64,000 nucleotides of DNA from Microcaldota archaeon. Its GTDB lineage: Archaea; Micrarchaeota; Micrarchaeia; Micrarchaeales; Micrarchaeaceae. Each line of letters starts with the position of its first letter. Within the stretch, counting starts at the first letter, position 1. Positions 1-8,750 of the stretch are shown piece after piece. A program made the position numbers and the translations under genes. Below the pieces are notes generated by a model. The model did no database searches. It saw only the letters and a program-made list of their open reading frames with translations, and had not been told where the DNA came from. The stretch covers positions 1 to 64,000 of the forward strand of contig JAJYYB010000017.1 of the NCBI GenBank assembly GCA_021801355.1, given 5' to 3'.

Positions 1-1
1 C

Positions 2-340
2 GACAAGAAATTCTTTCATGAACTATACGATGCCGTCAAAAGAGGTTTCAGGATAAACTATGCGGCGAAATTTCTTGCAGATGCGCAATACGACTCTACC
101 TACATATACCAGGATTTGCGCCATGACTGCGTTGCGCCTGTAATTGCAATAAATGGTAGGGGACACTACAAATCAACGACCCCGAAGGATCCAGAATACG
201 GGAAAAGATGGGCGATGGAGAGGATTTTCTCCAGATTAAAGGAGTTGTTTGGATTCACTAAAAACAGGTATGTGGGGATAGAACGAGTAGGTGTCCACAT
301 GTACGCATGTCTACTGGCGTATGTGGTAAAATACTCTTGA
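2..340 (+). mobile_element. DDE transposase, C-terminal part (5' end outside window)
   Basis: The frame is open from the left edge and ends at TGA 338-340, so only the last ~112 residues are present. They include an 'ADAQYDS' segment that resembles the region around the second catalytic Asp. They also include YGKRWAMERIFSRLK, an exact Y-(2)-R-(3)-E-(6)-K signature, the hallmark around the catalytic Glu of IS4/IS5-type DDE transposases. It would cut and join the ends of an insertion sequence. The visible part has no frameshift, so the element may be intact to the left. I could not identify a terminal inverted repeat in 341-430. It could be a full IS or a 3' remnant; the window cannot tell. Confidence 0.8.
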
Positions 341-441
341 ATACCTTCTGTGGGGGGGAGGGAATCTCAGTTAATATAAAAAAGGTGATTAGACCATGCC
401 GATATAAAAGTCAACAACCTACCCCCTAACTAAGCAATAAA

Positions 442-449
442 TTTATAAG
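442..449 (+). promoter_or_regulatory. TATA box for the surface protein at 491
   Basis: The element TTTATAAG lies about 45 nt upstream of the ATG at 491, in an AT-rich stretch following the transposase fragment. The spacing fits an archaeal TATA box with a short leader. This is inferred from sequence only. Confidence 0.45.
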
Positions 450-490
450 TTGTAGAGGAACAATATTACTGCCAAAAGCAGGCATATTTT

Positions 491-1246
491 ATGAGAGCGT
501 CAGTTTTCGTGTTCGCAATTTTTGCTCTTTCGGCCATTGTTGCGTCTTCCTCCGCTTCGTATACTGTGACCAATCTTAACGTTACCGTAAAGCTTAACAC
601 AAATACCAGCGCGCAGGTGAGCGAGCTTTTCACCATCTACGTAACCAACCAGTCACTGAGCCAGTATTCCTCAGATAGGCTTGCGCTCAATCTTACACTG
701 AGTAATTGGGGCCCTCTAATAGGCCCGCTCCTTGTGCCGCACATGCTGAACACCAAGAGCGGCATATACAACTTCAAACTGCTGCCTACTGCAGTGACTA
801 GCTATGGTAACGGTGGTTTGGCCTACATACTCATGACATACTCAGTCCTAAACGCTACGACAGTCAATGAAACGGCTCCGAGGAAATTCTCCTACACTTT
901 CAACCCTAATATTTTCAATTTCGCGCATGGCATAAGCGGGGAGGTGCTGACTGCCAACACTACGCTGAACATAGAGCCGCCTACCGGTTTCATAGTAACA
1001 AGCGTTTATCCGCTGCCTGACTCGCCTGTTTCTGGGTTCGCCAACAATTACGCTAACACAACAACGCTTTCGTGGTTCCAGCAGGAGCCGCTCTCAAAGT
1101 TCGTTCTTACCTACACTATAACCGAAAGCCTCCAGCAGGAAGTGATGAGCTTCTTCAGCTCGATATACCAGACCCTAGGTTTGTTCACTTACGTAATCAT
1201 AGCCCTAGCGATAATACTTTTCGTGCTATACTCCTATTTCAAGTGA
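491..1246 (+). CDS. Secreted, membrane-anchored protein of unknown function
   Basis: The product is 251 aa. An N-terminal hydrophobic signal peptide (about residues 3-20, ending in Ser/Ala-rich sequence) is followed by a beta-rich, Asn/Thr-rich ectodomain with many N-x-S/T sequons. A single transmembrane helix sits near the C-terminus (about residues 228-248), ending in Tyr-Phe-Lys. The topology is an extracellular domain tethered by a C-terminal anchor. I do not recognise the family. Its stop lies 7 nt before the pheS start, so it may be cotranscribed with pheS. The function is unknown; a cell-envelope role is inferred from topology alone. Confidence 0.7.
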   Translation: MRASVFVFAIFALSAIVASSSASYTVTNLNVTVKLNTNTSAQVSELFTIYVTNQSLSQYSSDRLALNLTLSNWGPLIGPLLVPHMLNTKSGIYNFKLLPTAVTSYGNGGLAYILMTYSVLNATTVNETAPRKFSYTFNPNIFNFAHGISGEVLTANTTLNIEPPTGFIVTSVYPLPDSPVSGFANNYANTTTLSWFQQEPLSKFVLTYTITESLQQEVMSFFSSIYQTLGLFTYVIIALAIILFVLYSYFK

Positions 1247-1253
1247 TAAACCG

Positions 1254-2735
1254 GTGCTTGGCTTGCATGTCTACGAGGAGAAACTGCTAAAGGCACTCAA
1301 AAGCAACGGCGTGCGCAAGCTGGATGAACTCGGTGCGCTTGGGATGGGCACTGATTCTATACTATGGGCGATAGAAAACCTGCTCAAGAGCGGCGCAATC
1401 AAAGTTGTTAAAAGCAAGTCATACGTGGCAACCATAACCCAAGAAGGGTCAAAGGATTTGACGCTGTTCCCAGAAGAGGAGCTCGTAAAATCGCTAATCA
1501 AGTCTGGCAAAAAGGCTGACATCTCATCGATAAAAAATAACATAGGGCTCATATGGGCTAAGAAAAACGGATGGGTTGAGGTAAACGGCAATTCCGTCTC
1601 GCTGACTCAGGCCGGAGAGGAGATAGCAAGCGGAGCAAAGGCATACTGGCAGAAAGATATCCTTAAGCTTATATCGAAGGACGACAAGGCGGTCTCAAAG
1701 CTTGCGGAATCCGGTGATGAACAACTGGACAACCTTGTAAGGAGGAAGCTCTTAAGCATAAAGGAGAAGGAGACAATAAGCGATGTATCAATAACAGAAA
1801 CAGGATTGAAAATGCTTGAATCTGAGGTCTCTGACGAAGGCAAGATTAGTTCAATGAGCAGGGAAGTGATAAGCGGCAGGAAGTGGGAAACGCAGAGATT
1901 CAAGGGCTACGATGTCGATGCAGCGGTCGAGCCCATATATCCAGCGCGCATGCATCCAATGCACGAGCTCGTAAACCAAATAAGGAAGATATGGCTCAAC
2001 ATGGGGTTTGTCGAGGTATCCGGGCCCATTATAGAATCCGCATTCTGGAACTTCGATGCCCTTTTCTCGCCGCAGGATCATCCGACAAGGGACATGCATG
2101 ACACATTCTTCCTCTCCAACCCGTCGCAGATAGACATAGATGACATAACGCTGCTCAACAAGGTGCGCTCGATGCACAAGAAGGGATGGGGCGAGCCATG
2201 GCGTGAAGGTCTGGCCAAGAAGGCCCTTTTGAGGACCCATACAACAAGCGTTTCTGCCCGTTACATAAAGAAATTCGCCAACGAGATAGAGAGCAGCTAT
2301 CCTATAAAGCTCTTCTCGATAGGGAAGGCCTTCAGGAACGAGAGTGTAGACTATAAGCACCTAGCCGAGCTCCACATGACAGATGGGATAATAATAGGGA
2401 ACAATCTGACGCTCGCTAATCTGATGTACATACTTGAAAGGTTCTATTCCAAGCTTGGCATAAAACCCATGTTCAAGCCGTCCTACTTCCCATTCGTAGA
2501 GCCCGGGGTGGAGGCATACTACTATGACGAGAGGCGCAAGACCTACATAGAGCTCTGCGGAGGCGGCATAATACGTAGGGAGATAGCGAAGGCTATGGGC
2601 ACGTCCAAAACGATATTGGCTTGGGGAATGGGGATAGACAGGATGATGTTCAACCTTCTGGATATAGACTCGCTTGCAGACCTATACAAGAACGATGTTG
2701 ACTGGCTACGTAATCGCGGCAATCTGAAGATATAG
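1254..2735 (+). CDS. pheS: Phenylalanyl-tRNA synthetase alpha subunit
   Basis: PheS is the catalytic subunit of the alpha2-beta2 enzyme that charges tRNA-Phe in the cytosol. The product is about 493 aa, normal for the archaeal/eukaryotic type. The N-terminal ~200 residues look like winged-helix tRNA-binding repeats, and the class II aminoacyl-tRNA synthetase core follows. Motif 2 is visible around residues 355-365 (GKAFRNE) and motif 3 around residues 455-465 (WGMGIDRMMF). The GTG start at 1254 is chosen because GTGAT at 1243-1247 gives an SD match 6 nt upstream, and there is no nearby in-frame ATG. The stop is followed directly by pheT, forming a pheST operon. Confidence 0.96.
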   Translation: MLGLHVYEEKLLKALKSNGVRKLDELGALGMGTDSILWAIENLLKSGAIKVVKSKSYVATITQEGSKDLTLFPEEELVKSLIKSGKKADISSIKNNIGLIWAKKNGWVEVNGNSVSLTQAGEEIASGAKAYWQKDILKLISKDDKAVSKLAESGDEQLDNLVRRKLLSIKEKETISDVSITETGLKMLESEVSDEGKISSMSREVISGRKWETQRFKGYDVDAAVEPIYPARMHPMHELVNQIRKIWLNMGFVEVSGPIIESAFWNFDALFSPQDHPTRDMHDTFFLSNPSQIDIDDITLLNKVRSMHKKGWGEPWREGLAKKALLRTHTTSVSARYIKKFANEIESSYPIKLFSIGKAFRNESVDYKHLAELHMTDGIIIGNNLTLANLMYILERFYSKLGIKPMFKPSYFPFVEPGVEAYYYDERRKTYIELCGGGIIRREIAKAMGTSKTILAWGMGIDRMMFNLLDIDSLADLYKNDVDWLRNRGNLKI

Positions 2736-2744
2736 TTGATGCTA

Positions 2745-4397
2745 ATGGCAGTTGTTACATTTTCACTGAAGGATCTGAAGGACAGCGGCATAAGCATAGA
2801 GGCGTTGAAAGACCTTGTGCCACGCATAGGGATGGAAATAGAAGCCGCATCGGAAGACGAGGTGGCTATAGATATAACGCCAAACAGACCTGATCTTCTT
2901 GATTTTACTGGTCTTATCCGCGCACTCAACTTTTTCTCTGAGAAGAAGGTTCCCAAGGAAAATGGTTATACTTTGAAGGATTCAAAAGCAGTCGAAATAA
3001 GTGTAACCAAAAATGTAAGTAAAATAAGGCCTTACATAGTAGGTCTTGTCGCGAGGAAAGTAGATTTGTCTGGTGACAAACTCAAATACCTGATAAATTT
3101 CACTGAAAAGCTTAGTGACACATATGGAAGGAAGCGCATGAAGTTCTCTACAGGCATATACAATCTCGATTTGATAAAAGGCAACCTCACTTATGACGCT
3201 GCCAAGGACAAGCCTTTCGCGCCTCTTGGCTTCCAAAATGAGATGGGTTTCTCAGAAATACTAGAGAAGCACCCCAAGGGAATAGCTTACGGCAGCATAG
3301 TAAAGGACTCAACTGGCAACATACCGTTTTTGAGCGACTCTGAAAAAGTCCTATCGATGATCCCGATAACCAATTCGGAATCAACAAAGGTAACAAACGC
3401 AACAAAGAACCTCTTCATAGACGTGACTGGCACATCCCTAGCATCGGTCCAGCAGGTAGCCAATTTATTGGCGTGTTCACTCCTCGATTCCGGCGCGGAG
3501 GTCAGCCAATGCATGATAAAATACGATGATAGCGAGATGCTCTCACCTCGGCTGGAAGCAAAAGAAGTGCAGGTAAAAGGTACTAAGATCTCAAAGACGC
3601 TCGGCATCGCGATAGACCTGGGGGATGCTATAACCATGGCAAACAAGATGGGCCATTCCGCCGCGCGATACGGGAATACGCTCCTTGTAAAAGTGCCACC
3701 ATACCGGCTTGACGTCCTGAACGATCAGGACATAATAGAGGATTTGGCCATCGGGTACGGCTATGACAATATTTCACCGCTTCCAATAATGGGTTTTTCG
3801 GACGGCCTTCCTGAGGAGCTCAGGGAGTTCACAGATTCGGTGGCTCTATTCATGGTAGGCAGCGGCTTTTCCGAGGCTCTTAACACCTATCTGACCAACG
3901 AGAGGATAAACTCCGAGAGCATGAGGAGGGCTTATAAGAAGGGCGAGACCGTCGGTATAGCATATGCTAAAACCGAGAACATAACCATGCTTAGGACAGA
4001 CATACTCCCCTGTCTGCTGAAAAGCCTTAGCTACTCCGCACATGAGAAGATGCCGCAGAAACTTTTCGAGATCGGGAGCGTATTCAGTATGGACAACTCA
4101 AAGCCTCTTGAGTCGCATCACCTGGCCTTCGTAAGCGAGCATTCCAAGGCGGACTTCTCCGAAGCGAAAAGTACAGTTCTTGCGATACTGAACAATCTCG
4201 GCATTAGGGACTTGGAGATAAAGAAATTCGATGACAAAGCTTTTATCGAAGGGAGGTGCGCGCAGGTGGCCTCAAAGGGCAGGCACGTGGCAGTCTTCGG
4301 CGAGCTCCATCCCGCTGTACTGTCAAACTTCAATCTAGAGGAGCCTACAATAGGGGCGGAGGTAACGCTTATAGACAGGATAACATATGGCGCCTGA
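2745..4397 (+). CDS. pheT: Phenylalanyl-tRNA synthetase beta subunit
   Basis: PheT is the structural and editing subunit that pairs with PheS. At about 550 aa it has the archaeal length, shorter than the bacterial beta subunit, with no obvious N-terminal EMAP-type domain. A conserved DITPNRPDLLD segment near residue 45 is typical of the family, and B3/4-like and B5-like regions follow. ATG 2745 gives MAVVTFSLKDL, which resembles archaeal PheT N-termini. In-frame TTG 2736 and ATG 2739 are alternatives. The gene starts within 10 nt of the pheS stop and is surely cotranscribed. It ends opposite a convergent HAD gene. Confidence 0.95.
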   Translation: MAVVTFSLKDLKDSGISIEALKDLVPRIGMEIEAASEDEVAIDITPNRPDLLDFTGLIRALNFFSEKKVPKENGYTLKDSKAVEISVTKNVSKIRPYIVGLVARKVDLSGDKLKYLINFTEKLSDTYGRKRMKFSTGIYNLDLIKGNLTYDAAKDKPFAPLGFQNEMGFSEILEKHPKGIAYGSIVKDSTGNIPFLSDSEKVLSMIPITNSESTKVTNATKNLFIDVTGTSLASVQQVANLLACSLLDSGAEVSQCMIKYDDSEMLSPRLEAKEVQVKGTKISKTLGIAIDLGDAITMANKMGHSAARYGNTLLVKVPPYRLDVLNDQDIIEDLAIGYGYDNISPLPIMGFSDGLPEELREFTDSVALFMVGSGFSEALNTYLTNERINSESMRRAYKKGETVGIAYAKTENITMLRTDILPCLLKSLSYSAHEKMPQKLFEIGSVFSMDNSKPLESHHLAFVSEHSKADFSEAKSTVLAILNNLGIRDLEIKKFDDKAFIEGRCAQVASKGRHVAVFGELHPAVLSNFNLEEPTIGAEVTLIDRITYGA

Positions 4398-4506
4398 GCT
4401 CCTGCCTCCCTCCTACATGAGCATAATTTGGGGCATTTGAGTTAGGTGTACTCAAAAAATGACGTTCCAGCCTATATCGTAATAACCGTTGCCTTGCTCT
4501 CATGAA

Positions 4507-5187
4507 TCAGCCAAGCTCTTTCATCAGTTCCTTCTTTTCGGTAAGCTTGTTTAGCACTATTTTTGCGCCTGCCTCTTTCAGCTGGTTCGCATTGAAACTG
4601 CCTGTTGCCACGCCTATCGGGATTAGCCCGGAGACTTTGGCTCCGGCTATGGCTCTAGGTGAGCTGCTCACCACAAATATCCTGTCCTTCGGTGCGCCTG
4701 CCTCGTTCGAAACGCCTTCTGCAGCTGCCTTTATTATGTCAGCCATGGTCTTGCCGGAGTCGCCGTAAAATCCGAACTTGAAAGCCCCGAAATCCAGCCC
4801 TGCCCTATCAAACATGTTTGTTACCATGCCCTTCGCAGCTCCTGTCACGATTCCTAAAGATACTTCATTCCTGCTGAGGTTCTTTATCAGATCCGCTGCA
4901 CCATCTAATGCAAGCATCCTGTCGTGCCCAGCGACGTTGTAGTAAGAGTATGGGAGCTCCTTTATTATCCTTTCAAGATGCTCGTTTATGTATTCTTTGT
5001 CTACATCGTTCTTGAGCAGTATGCCTTCGATAGCCTCCTGAAAGGCCATCCCATCGTAATCGCTTTCCTTTACATCTACAGAGAAGCCGTATATGCCCCT
5101 TATTGCCTCAGCAAGGAAAGCAGATTCATCTTTAACCTCCTTCACGAGCGTATTCTGGACATCAAATAATACGATTGGATTCGGCAT
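4507..5187 (-). CDS. HAD-superfamily protein, probably catalytically degenerate
   Basis: The 226-aa product has a HAD phosphatase layout: motif I at the N-terminus (FDVQNTL, Asp9), a cap region at about 25-105, motif II (LGIVTG, Thr115), a Lys near 146 and a C-terminal Rossmann half. The motif I general acid (Asp+2) is Gln11. Motif IV, normally GDxxxD, reads SSSPRA at 174-179, so the Mg2+-binding acids are absent. Loss of both suggests a binding or regulatory protein rather than a phosphatase. Some haloacid-dehalogenase relatives also lack Asp+2, so motif IV is the stronger argument. It converges with pheT. The promoter probably lies in 5188-5253, after the Tes companion gene on the same strand. 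Confidence 0.8.
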   Translation of the reverse strand: MPNPIVLFDVQNTLVKEVKDESAFLAEAIRGIYGFSVDVKESDYDGMAFQEAIEGILLKNDVDKEYINEHLERIIKELPYSYYNVAGHDRMLALDGAADLIKNLSRNEVSLGIVTGAAKGMVTNMFDRAGLDFGAFKFGFYGDSGKTMADIIKAAAEGVSNEAGAPKDRIFVVSSSPRAIAGAKVSGLIPIGVATGSFNANQLKEAGAKIVLNKLTEKKELMKELG

Positions 5188-5253
5188 GCATAATCACATG
5201 TGATGTTGCATCATAATTCGGATTATAAGATGACATCAAGACTAGGTGTACGC

Positions 5254-5952
5254 TCATATGCCATGGAACCAGAAACCCTTGTCGCTCTTTGCGCCCTTCT
5301 TCTTTCCGAAAATCTTTCCAAGGAGCGATGTCTTCTGCAGCTCTGGCGGAGGTGTCCAGCCCTCGACTATCTTGCTTGCAGCCTCTGGATGGTCTATGAG
5401 GTACTGCTGCTGGTACGCGCGGAATTTCTGCAGCTTCTCGACCTCGTTCTTCGCCTTGTTCGCCTCCCATTCAGGCTTCATCGCCTTCCACTCATCTTCG
5501 CTATAAGCGTATGGCGGATGCTCCCTTATTGTTGATGGCTGGTATGCATAAGAGTAAAAGTCATGGTAGTAATCGTAGTCTATGTCCTCGATGCCGTTCC
5601 TGTCGATGTGAACGCCCTGGCTGGCAAGTATTTCCACAAGCTCATCGAGGCTCATCTTCTCCTTGTTGTTGTCCGAGCTCTTCGGGTTGTAGAGCACAAT
5701 TATCCTGCCGCGCGTGAAGTCAACCCTCGCTTTAAGTATCGGATCAAGTAGCATCAACCTGTACTGCAGCCTCGCTGCGTGCGGTATATCTATCAGCTCC
5801 TTCCTGCTAACATTAGAAAACGTAGCCTTCTTTATTATCCTGTACGGGACCCTGAACTTCTTTCCGTCCTCCTCAACATACTGGTTGAATTCGGCATTCT
5901 CCTTCCGCACCTCGTCTTGGCTTACTGTAGATGTGAAATTACCATGATCCAT
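5254..5952 (-). CDS. Conserved-looking hypothetical protein cotranscribed with tes
   Basis: This 232-aa soluble protein starts 36 nt after the tes stop, with GGTG seven nt before its ATG, so it very likely shares the tes transcript. A central segment (about residues 70-115) has the rhythm of a small ferredoxin-like HMA domain ('ARVDFTRGRIIVLYNP' followed by a helix and 'LASQGV') but has no Cys-x-x-Cys metal site. A Tyr/Asp-rich stretch follows, then a charged helix, and a Lys-rich C-terminus. I do not recognise a named family. The operon suggests a helper role for the radical SAM enzyme, for example lipid presentation or cofactor assembly; this is inference. Confidence 0.75.
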   Translation of the reverse strand: MDHGNFTSTVSQDEVRKENAEFNQYVEEDGKKFRVPYRIIKKATFSNVSRKELIDIPHAARLQYRLMLLDPILKARVDFTRGRIIVLYNPKSSDNNKEKMSLDELVEILASQGVHIDRNGIEDIDYDYYHDFYSYAYQPSTIREHPPYAYSEDEWKAMKPEWEANKAKNEVEKLQKFRAYQQQYLIDHPEAASKIVEGWTPPPELQKTSLLGKIFGKKKGAKSDKGFWFHGI

Positions 5953-5987
5953 CCAAACGCACCGCTGATTTCAAAAGGCAGGTACGC

Positions 5988-7916
5988 TCATTGGCCTCCG
6001 CAGCCACATCCGCACGAGTCACCGGAAGCCTCGCTCTCCTTGTTTCCGCATCCGCATGACCCAGCTCCCTTGCCGCATCCGCATGAATCGCCCTCGATTG
6101 ACTCAGATTCAGCTACCGCTGCCTTCTTCACCTGGGCAGCGGCTGCTGCGGGCGCAAAGACTTCGTTGGTGAAGTTCTTGACGCCCTTGCCTCCGTTCAC
6201 AGGCATTCCAAAGTAATCAACCAGCGTTCCATAAGTCTTCTTGTAAAGGTCTGAGGCTTCGAGCTGCTTCACATCCCTTATGTACTTGTCCTTTCCATAG
6301 TCCCATGAAGAGTGCGTGCTCTGCCACTCGTTTGCAGGTATGCTGTACTGCTTCTGCACCTTATCCCTGTAGACTTCTGGGAAGACGTTGAATGTGCAGA
6401 ACGGCAGTACTTCGCCGTCAGGCATTGCGTAGTGTATGTCACACTTCTCAACCCTATGTATGTCGTAAGTGTATTCGTCCTGGAAGTGCATCATCCCCAG
6501 GAACAAGCTCTTCATCTGTAACTTGCCCATCGAGGCGAAGTCGCGCTTCAACAGAACTGACATCATCATCTTACTGAAGTTTACGCTCTTTGGCTGATGT
6601 TCAGCATCCACGAACTTCTTGAACTGTGCAAGTGTCTTGACAGCTATGGCCTTCCTCTGCAGCTTTCCCTTGCCTTCCATCTCGTTGACAGCCCTCTGCA
6701 GGTGCTCGACAAGTCCGTTTACGTCCACGAACCTTGTTATCGGTATTACCTTGTTGTCCGAGTCTAGGAATATGTAGGTTCCTGCGCCGCATGCGAAGTG
6801 TATTGACAGGTCGTACTTGTACTCCCCGCTGAGAGCCTCTATGAACCTGTTTATGCCTCCGACATAAGGCACCGAGAACCAGTCCTCCTTAGCTACAACG
6901 CCATTTGTCTGTTCCTCTATAAGTTTTATCGCGCCAGGTATGGTTATGCGCTGCTTCTCCCTTAGGCGCGTCGGCATTCTTCCGACCAGCGAGACTGGCT
7001 GGAAGTTCACCGCCCTTATGACATCAGTGTTATTCAGCGCGAAGTTTATCATGGCCCCGAGCTCGTGGTCGTTTATCGTCCTTATAACCGTCGGCACAAG
7101 CACCGCACTCATTCCTGCCTTCCTTATCGCGTCGAGCGTAAGCGGTACCTCCCAGTGGTTCTTCGGGTTTGCGCGCTTGCTGACCCCGTCGAAGCTCATG
7201 TAAAGCGTGCTTGTTCCTGCGTGCCTCACCTTGTAAGCAAGTTCCGGGTTCAGTCCTATGTTTATGCCTGTGGTGTTAAGCTGTATCTGGTCGAAGCCAG
7301 CCTCCTTCGCAGCCTGTATTATCTCAACTATGCGAGGGTGCATCGTTGGCTCCCCGCCAGTTATCTGCAGAGCATTGGCCGGAATCGGCTTCTGGCTCCT
7401 CAGGTTATTGAATATATGCTTCAATTCGTCGAGGCTCGGCTCGTATATCGGCTCTCCCTCCTTCGCGTAGAAGAAGCAGTACCAGCAGCTGAGGTGGCAC
7501 CTGTTCGTCACCACTACGTTAGCCAGCCCTGTGTGGGATTTGTGCCTTTCGCACATTCCGCAGTCGAATGGGCAGTTAGCCCCCTTGGTCTCGGTTATGT
7601 AGTTAGGGTTGTCGAATCCTCTTCCAAAATAATTGTAACGCCTCATTTTCATGTACATGTCATAGTCCTCCCAGTATTTTTCTATGGTCCACTGGTGCTC
7701 CGGGCAGTACTTCCTTATCATTACATTATCTCCGTCCTTATAGATTATCCCGTCGACTATAAGCTTGCATTCTGGGCATACGGTCTTAGTTGTCTCTATC
7801 ACCGGCATCTTTTGGATCTCGTCCATCATCCTGTGGTAAGGTGCCAAAACCTTGTTCGATTGCTCCTCTATCATAATCTGCACAGAGCCTGACTTATGAC
7901 TATCCTCGTTTGACAT
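5988..7916 (-). CDS. tes: Radical SAM tetraether lipid synthase (Tes/GDGT-MAS)-like enzyme with Cys-rich tail
   Basis: Tes couples the phytanyl chains of two archaeol lipids to give membrane-spanning tetraethers. The 642-aa product has the family layout: an N-terminal metal site with Cys47, Cys50, Cys71 and His74; a second Cys group at 115, 119 and 122 (NCPFDCGMCERH); the radical SAM triad CX3CX2C at 140/144/147 (CHLSCWYC); GGEP at 187-190; and further Cys in the C-terminal half that could hold another cluster. The last ~35 residues are an unusual Gly/Cys tail with three SCGCG-type blocks (7 Cys), separated from the core by an Ala/Glu linker. SD AGGTGT precedes the ATG. A lipid role is supported by homology to the MJ0619-type family; activity is not shown here. 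Confidence 0.87.
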   Translation of the reverse strand: MSNEDSHKSGSVQIMIEEQSNKVLAPYHRMMDEIQKMPVIETTKTVCPECKLIVDGIIYKDGDNVMIRKYCPEHQWTIEKYWEDYDMYMKMRRYNYFGRGFDNPNYITETKGANCPFDCGMCERHKSHTGLANVVVTNRCHLSCWYCFFYAKEGEPIYEPSLDELKHIFNNLRSQKPIPANALQITGGEPTMHPRIVEIIQAAKEAGFDQIQLNTTGINIGLNPELAYKVRHAGTSTLYMSFDGVSKRANPKNHWEVPLTLDAIRKAGMSAVLVPTVIRTINDHELGAMINFALNNTDVIRAVNFQPVSLVGRMPTRLREKQRITIPGAIKLIEEQTNGVVAKEDWFSVPYVGGINRFIEALSGEYKYDLSIHFACGAGTYIFLDSDNKVIPITRFVDVNGLVEHLQRAVNEMEGKGKLQRKAIAVKTLAQFKKFVDAEHQPKSVNFSKMMMSVLLKRDFASMGKLQMKSLFLGMMHFQDEYTYDIHRVEKCDIHYAMPDGEVLPFCTFNVFPEVYRDKVQKQYSIPANEWQSTHSSWDYGKDKYIRDVKQLEASDLYKKTYGTLVDYFGMPVNGGKGVKNFTNEVFAPAAAAAQVKKAAVAESESIEGDSCGCGKGAGSCGCGNKESEASGDSCGCGCGGQ

Positions 7917-7953
7917 ATCTACACCTAAATTTTAAAATTACTTAAGTTCAATG

Positions 7954-7961
7954 TATTTAAA
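7954..7961 (-). promoter_or_regulatory. TATA box of the tes operon
   Basis: TTTAAATA on the minus strand is centred about 41 nt upstream of the tes ATG at 7916. The 7917-8152 interval is otherwise non-coding and serves tes (minus) and speD (plus) divergently. It also contains a short ATTCT-TCG-AGAAT hairpin near 8002-8014. Confidence 0.5.
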
Positions 7962-8152
7962 GCTTCCCTTCGTACCCATGTAAGAAGATTCAAAATGTGC
8001 ATTCTTCGAGAATACTGCTTCAGAATCATGTAAAATTCGCGCCAAAACCTTAACTCAATCCAAGCAAACCACACTATCCGGCCGAAATAACAAACTCTTT
8101 ATTTTTTGTTGACTTATTATTGTGGGAAAATACAATCAAATCGCATGATAGT

Positions 8153-8578
8153 ATGCATGGCAATAGAGCATCGAACAAAGGAATCACTTCACATAAGCCA
8201 TCAAAGCGCTCGAGCAGTAAGGTTACAGGAAGGATAGTAGGAACTCACGTCTTCGGCAATCTTTACGATATAGACAAGAAGAAGTTGTCAGACAGCGCCT
8301 TGCTCTCTAAAGCCGTGATTAAGGCTGTTGAGATGGCAAATATGCGGCTTATTGAGCACAGGGCATGGTCTTTCGGCGGCGCCAAAGGGGGTGTATCGGT
8401 CATGGCACTAGTGAGCGAGAGTCATATCACACTTCATACTTGGAAGGAATACAAATATGCGACTGTTGACATATACACATGCGGAGCGCACAGCGATCCG
8501 GATGCCGCATTTAACTACCTGATTTCGGTACTCAGGCCAAAGAAGCACAAGATTTTCCGCGTTGACAGAAGCAGCTGA
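8153..8578 (+). CDS. speD: S-adenosylmethionine decarboxylase (pyruvoyl type)
   Basis: SpeD makes decarboxylated SAM, the aminopropyl donor for spermidine-type polyamines. The ~141-aa proenzyme carries the self-cleavage site in GGVS; the Ser becomes the pyruvoyl group. The family's [10 protein letters not shown] segment and the [10 protein letters not shown] segment, which includes the proton-donor Cys, are also present. A TTG 33 nt upstream is in frame. It lies only ~15 nt from the TATA-like TTTATTTTTT at 8097-8106, so it would fall upstream of transcription start; ATG 8153 is preferred. No aminopropyltransferase gene is seen in this window. The gene is divergent from tes. Confidence 0.93.
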   Translation: MHGNRASNKGITSHKPSKRSSSKVTGRIVGTHVFGNLYDIDKKKLSDSALLSKAVIKAVEMANMRLIEHRAWSFGGAKGGVSVMALVSESHITLHTWKEYKYATVDIYTCGAHSDPDAAFNYLISVLRPKKHKIFRVDRSS

Positions 8579-8581
8579 TTC

Positions 8582-8692
8582 CTACTTGCAGACGCAACCG
8601 CATTCGCATCCGCACTCGTTCTTTGATTTTAGGCTCATGCAGCAATCGCAGTAGCACGCCTTCGGGTTCTTTGATTTTTTGTTCTTGGCCAT
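8582..8692 (-). CDS. 36-aa Cys-rich microprotein, metallothionein-like
   Basis: A short open frame runs from ATG (8692) to TAG (8582). It has a Lys-rich head (MAKNKKSKNPKA), then CYCDCC, a Lys/Ser spacer, and CGCECGCVCK at the end. It has nine Cys in 36 residues, arranged as Cys-x-Cys and Cys-Cys pairs, the pattern of metal-thiolate peptides. It ends 3 nt from the speD stop (convergent) and its start is 58 nt from the divergent gene at 8751. AT-rich TATA candidates lie in between. No homology is claimed. Its CGC motifs resemble the tail of Tes nearby. A chance ORF is possible but unlikely given the non-random Cys spacing. Confidence 0.65.
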   Translation of the reverse strand: MAKNKKSKNPKACYCDCCMSLKSKNECGCECGCVCK

Positions 8693-8750
8693 GTTCATCA
8701 ATATTTATTACCTATCTGGCATAACATATATACTAATTTGTGTGATTTCA

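Noticed and set aside
341-430. Terminal inverted repeat of the insertion sequence
   Set aside because: G-rich and AT-rich segments are present, but the other end is outside the window, so no repeat can be matched.
7065-7892. Long open frame on the plus strand opposite tes
   Set aside because: It lies wholly inside the well-supported tes gene and its product is rich in improbable residue runs; it is an antisense shadow.
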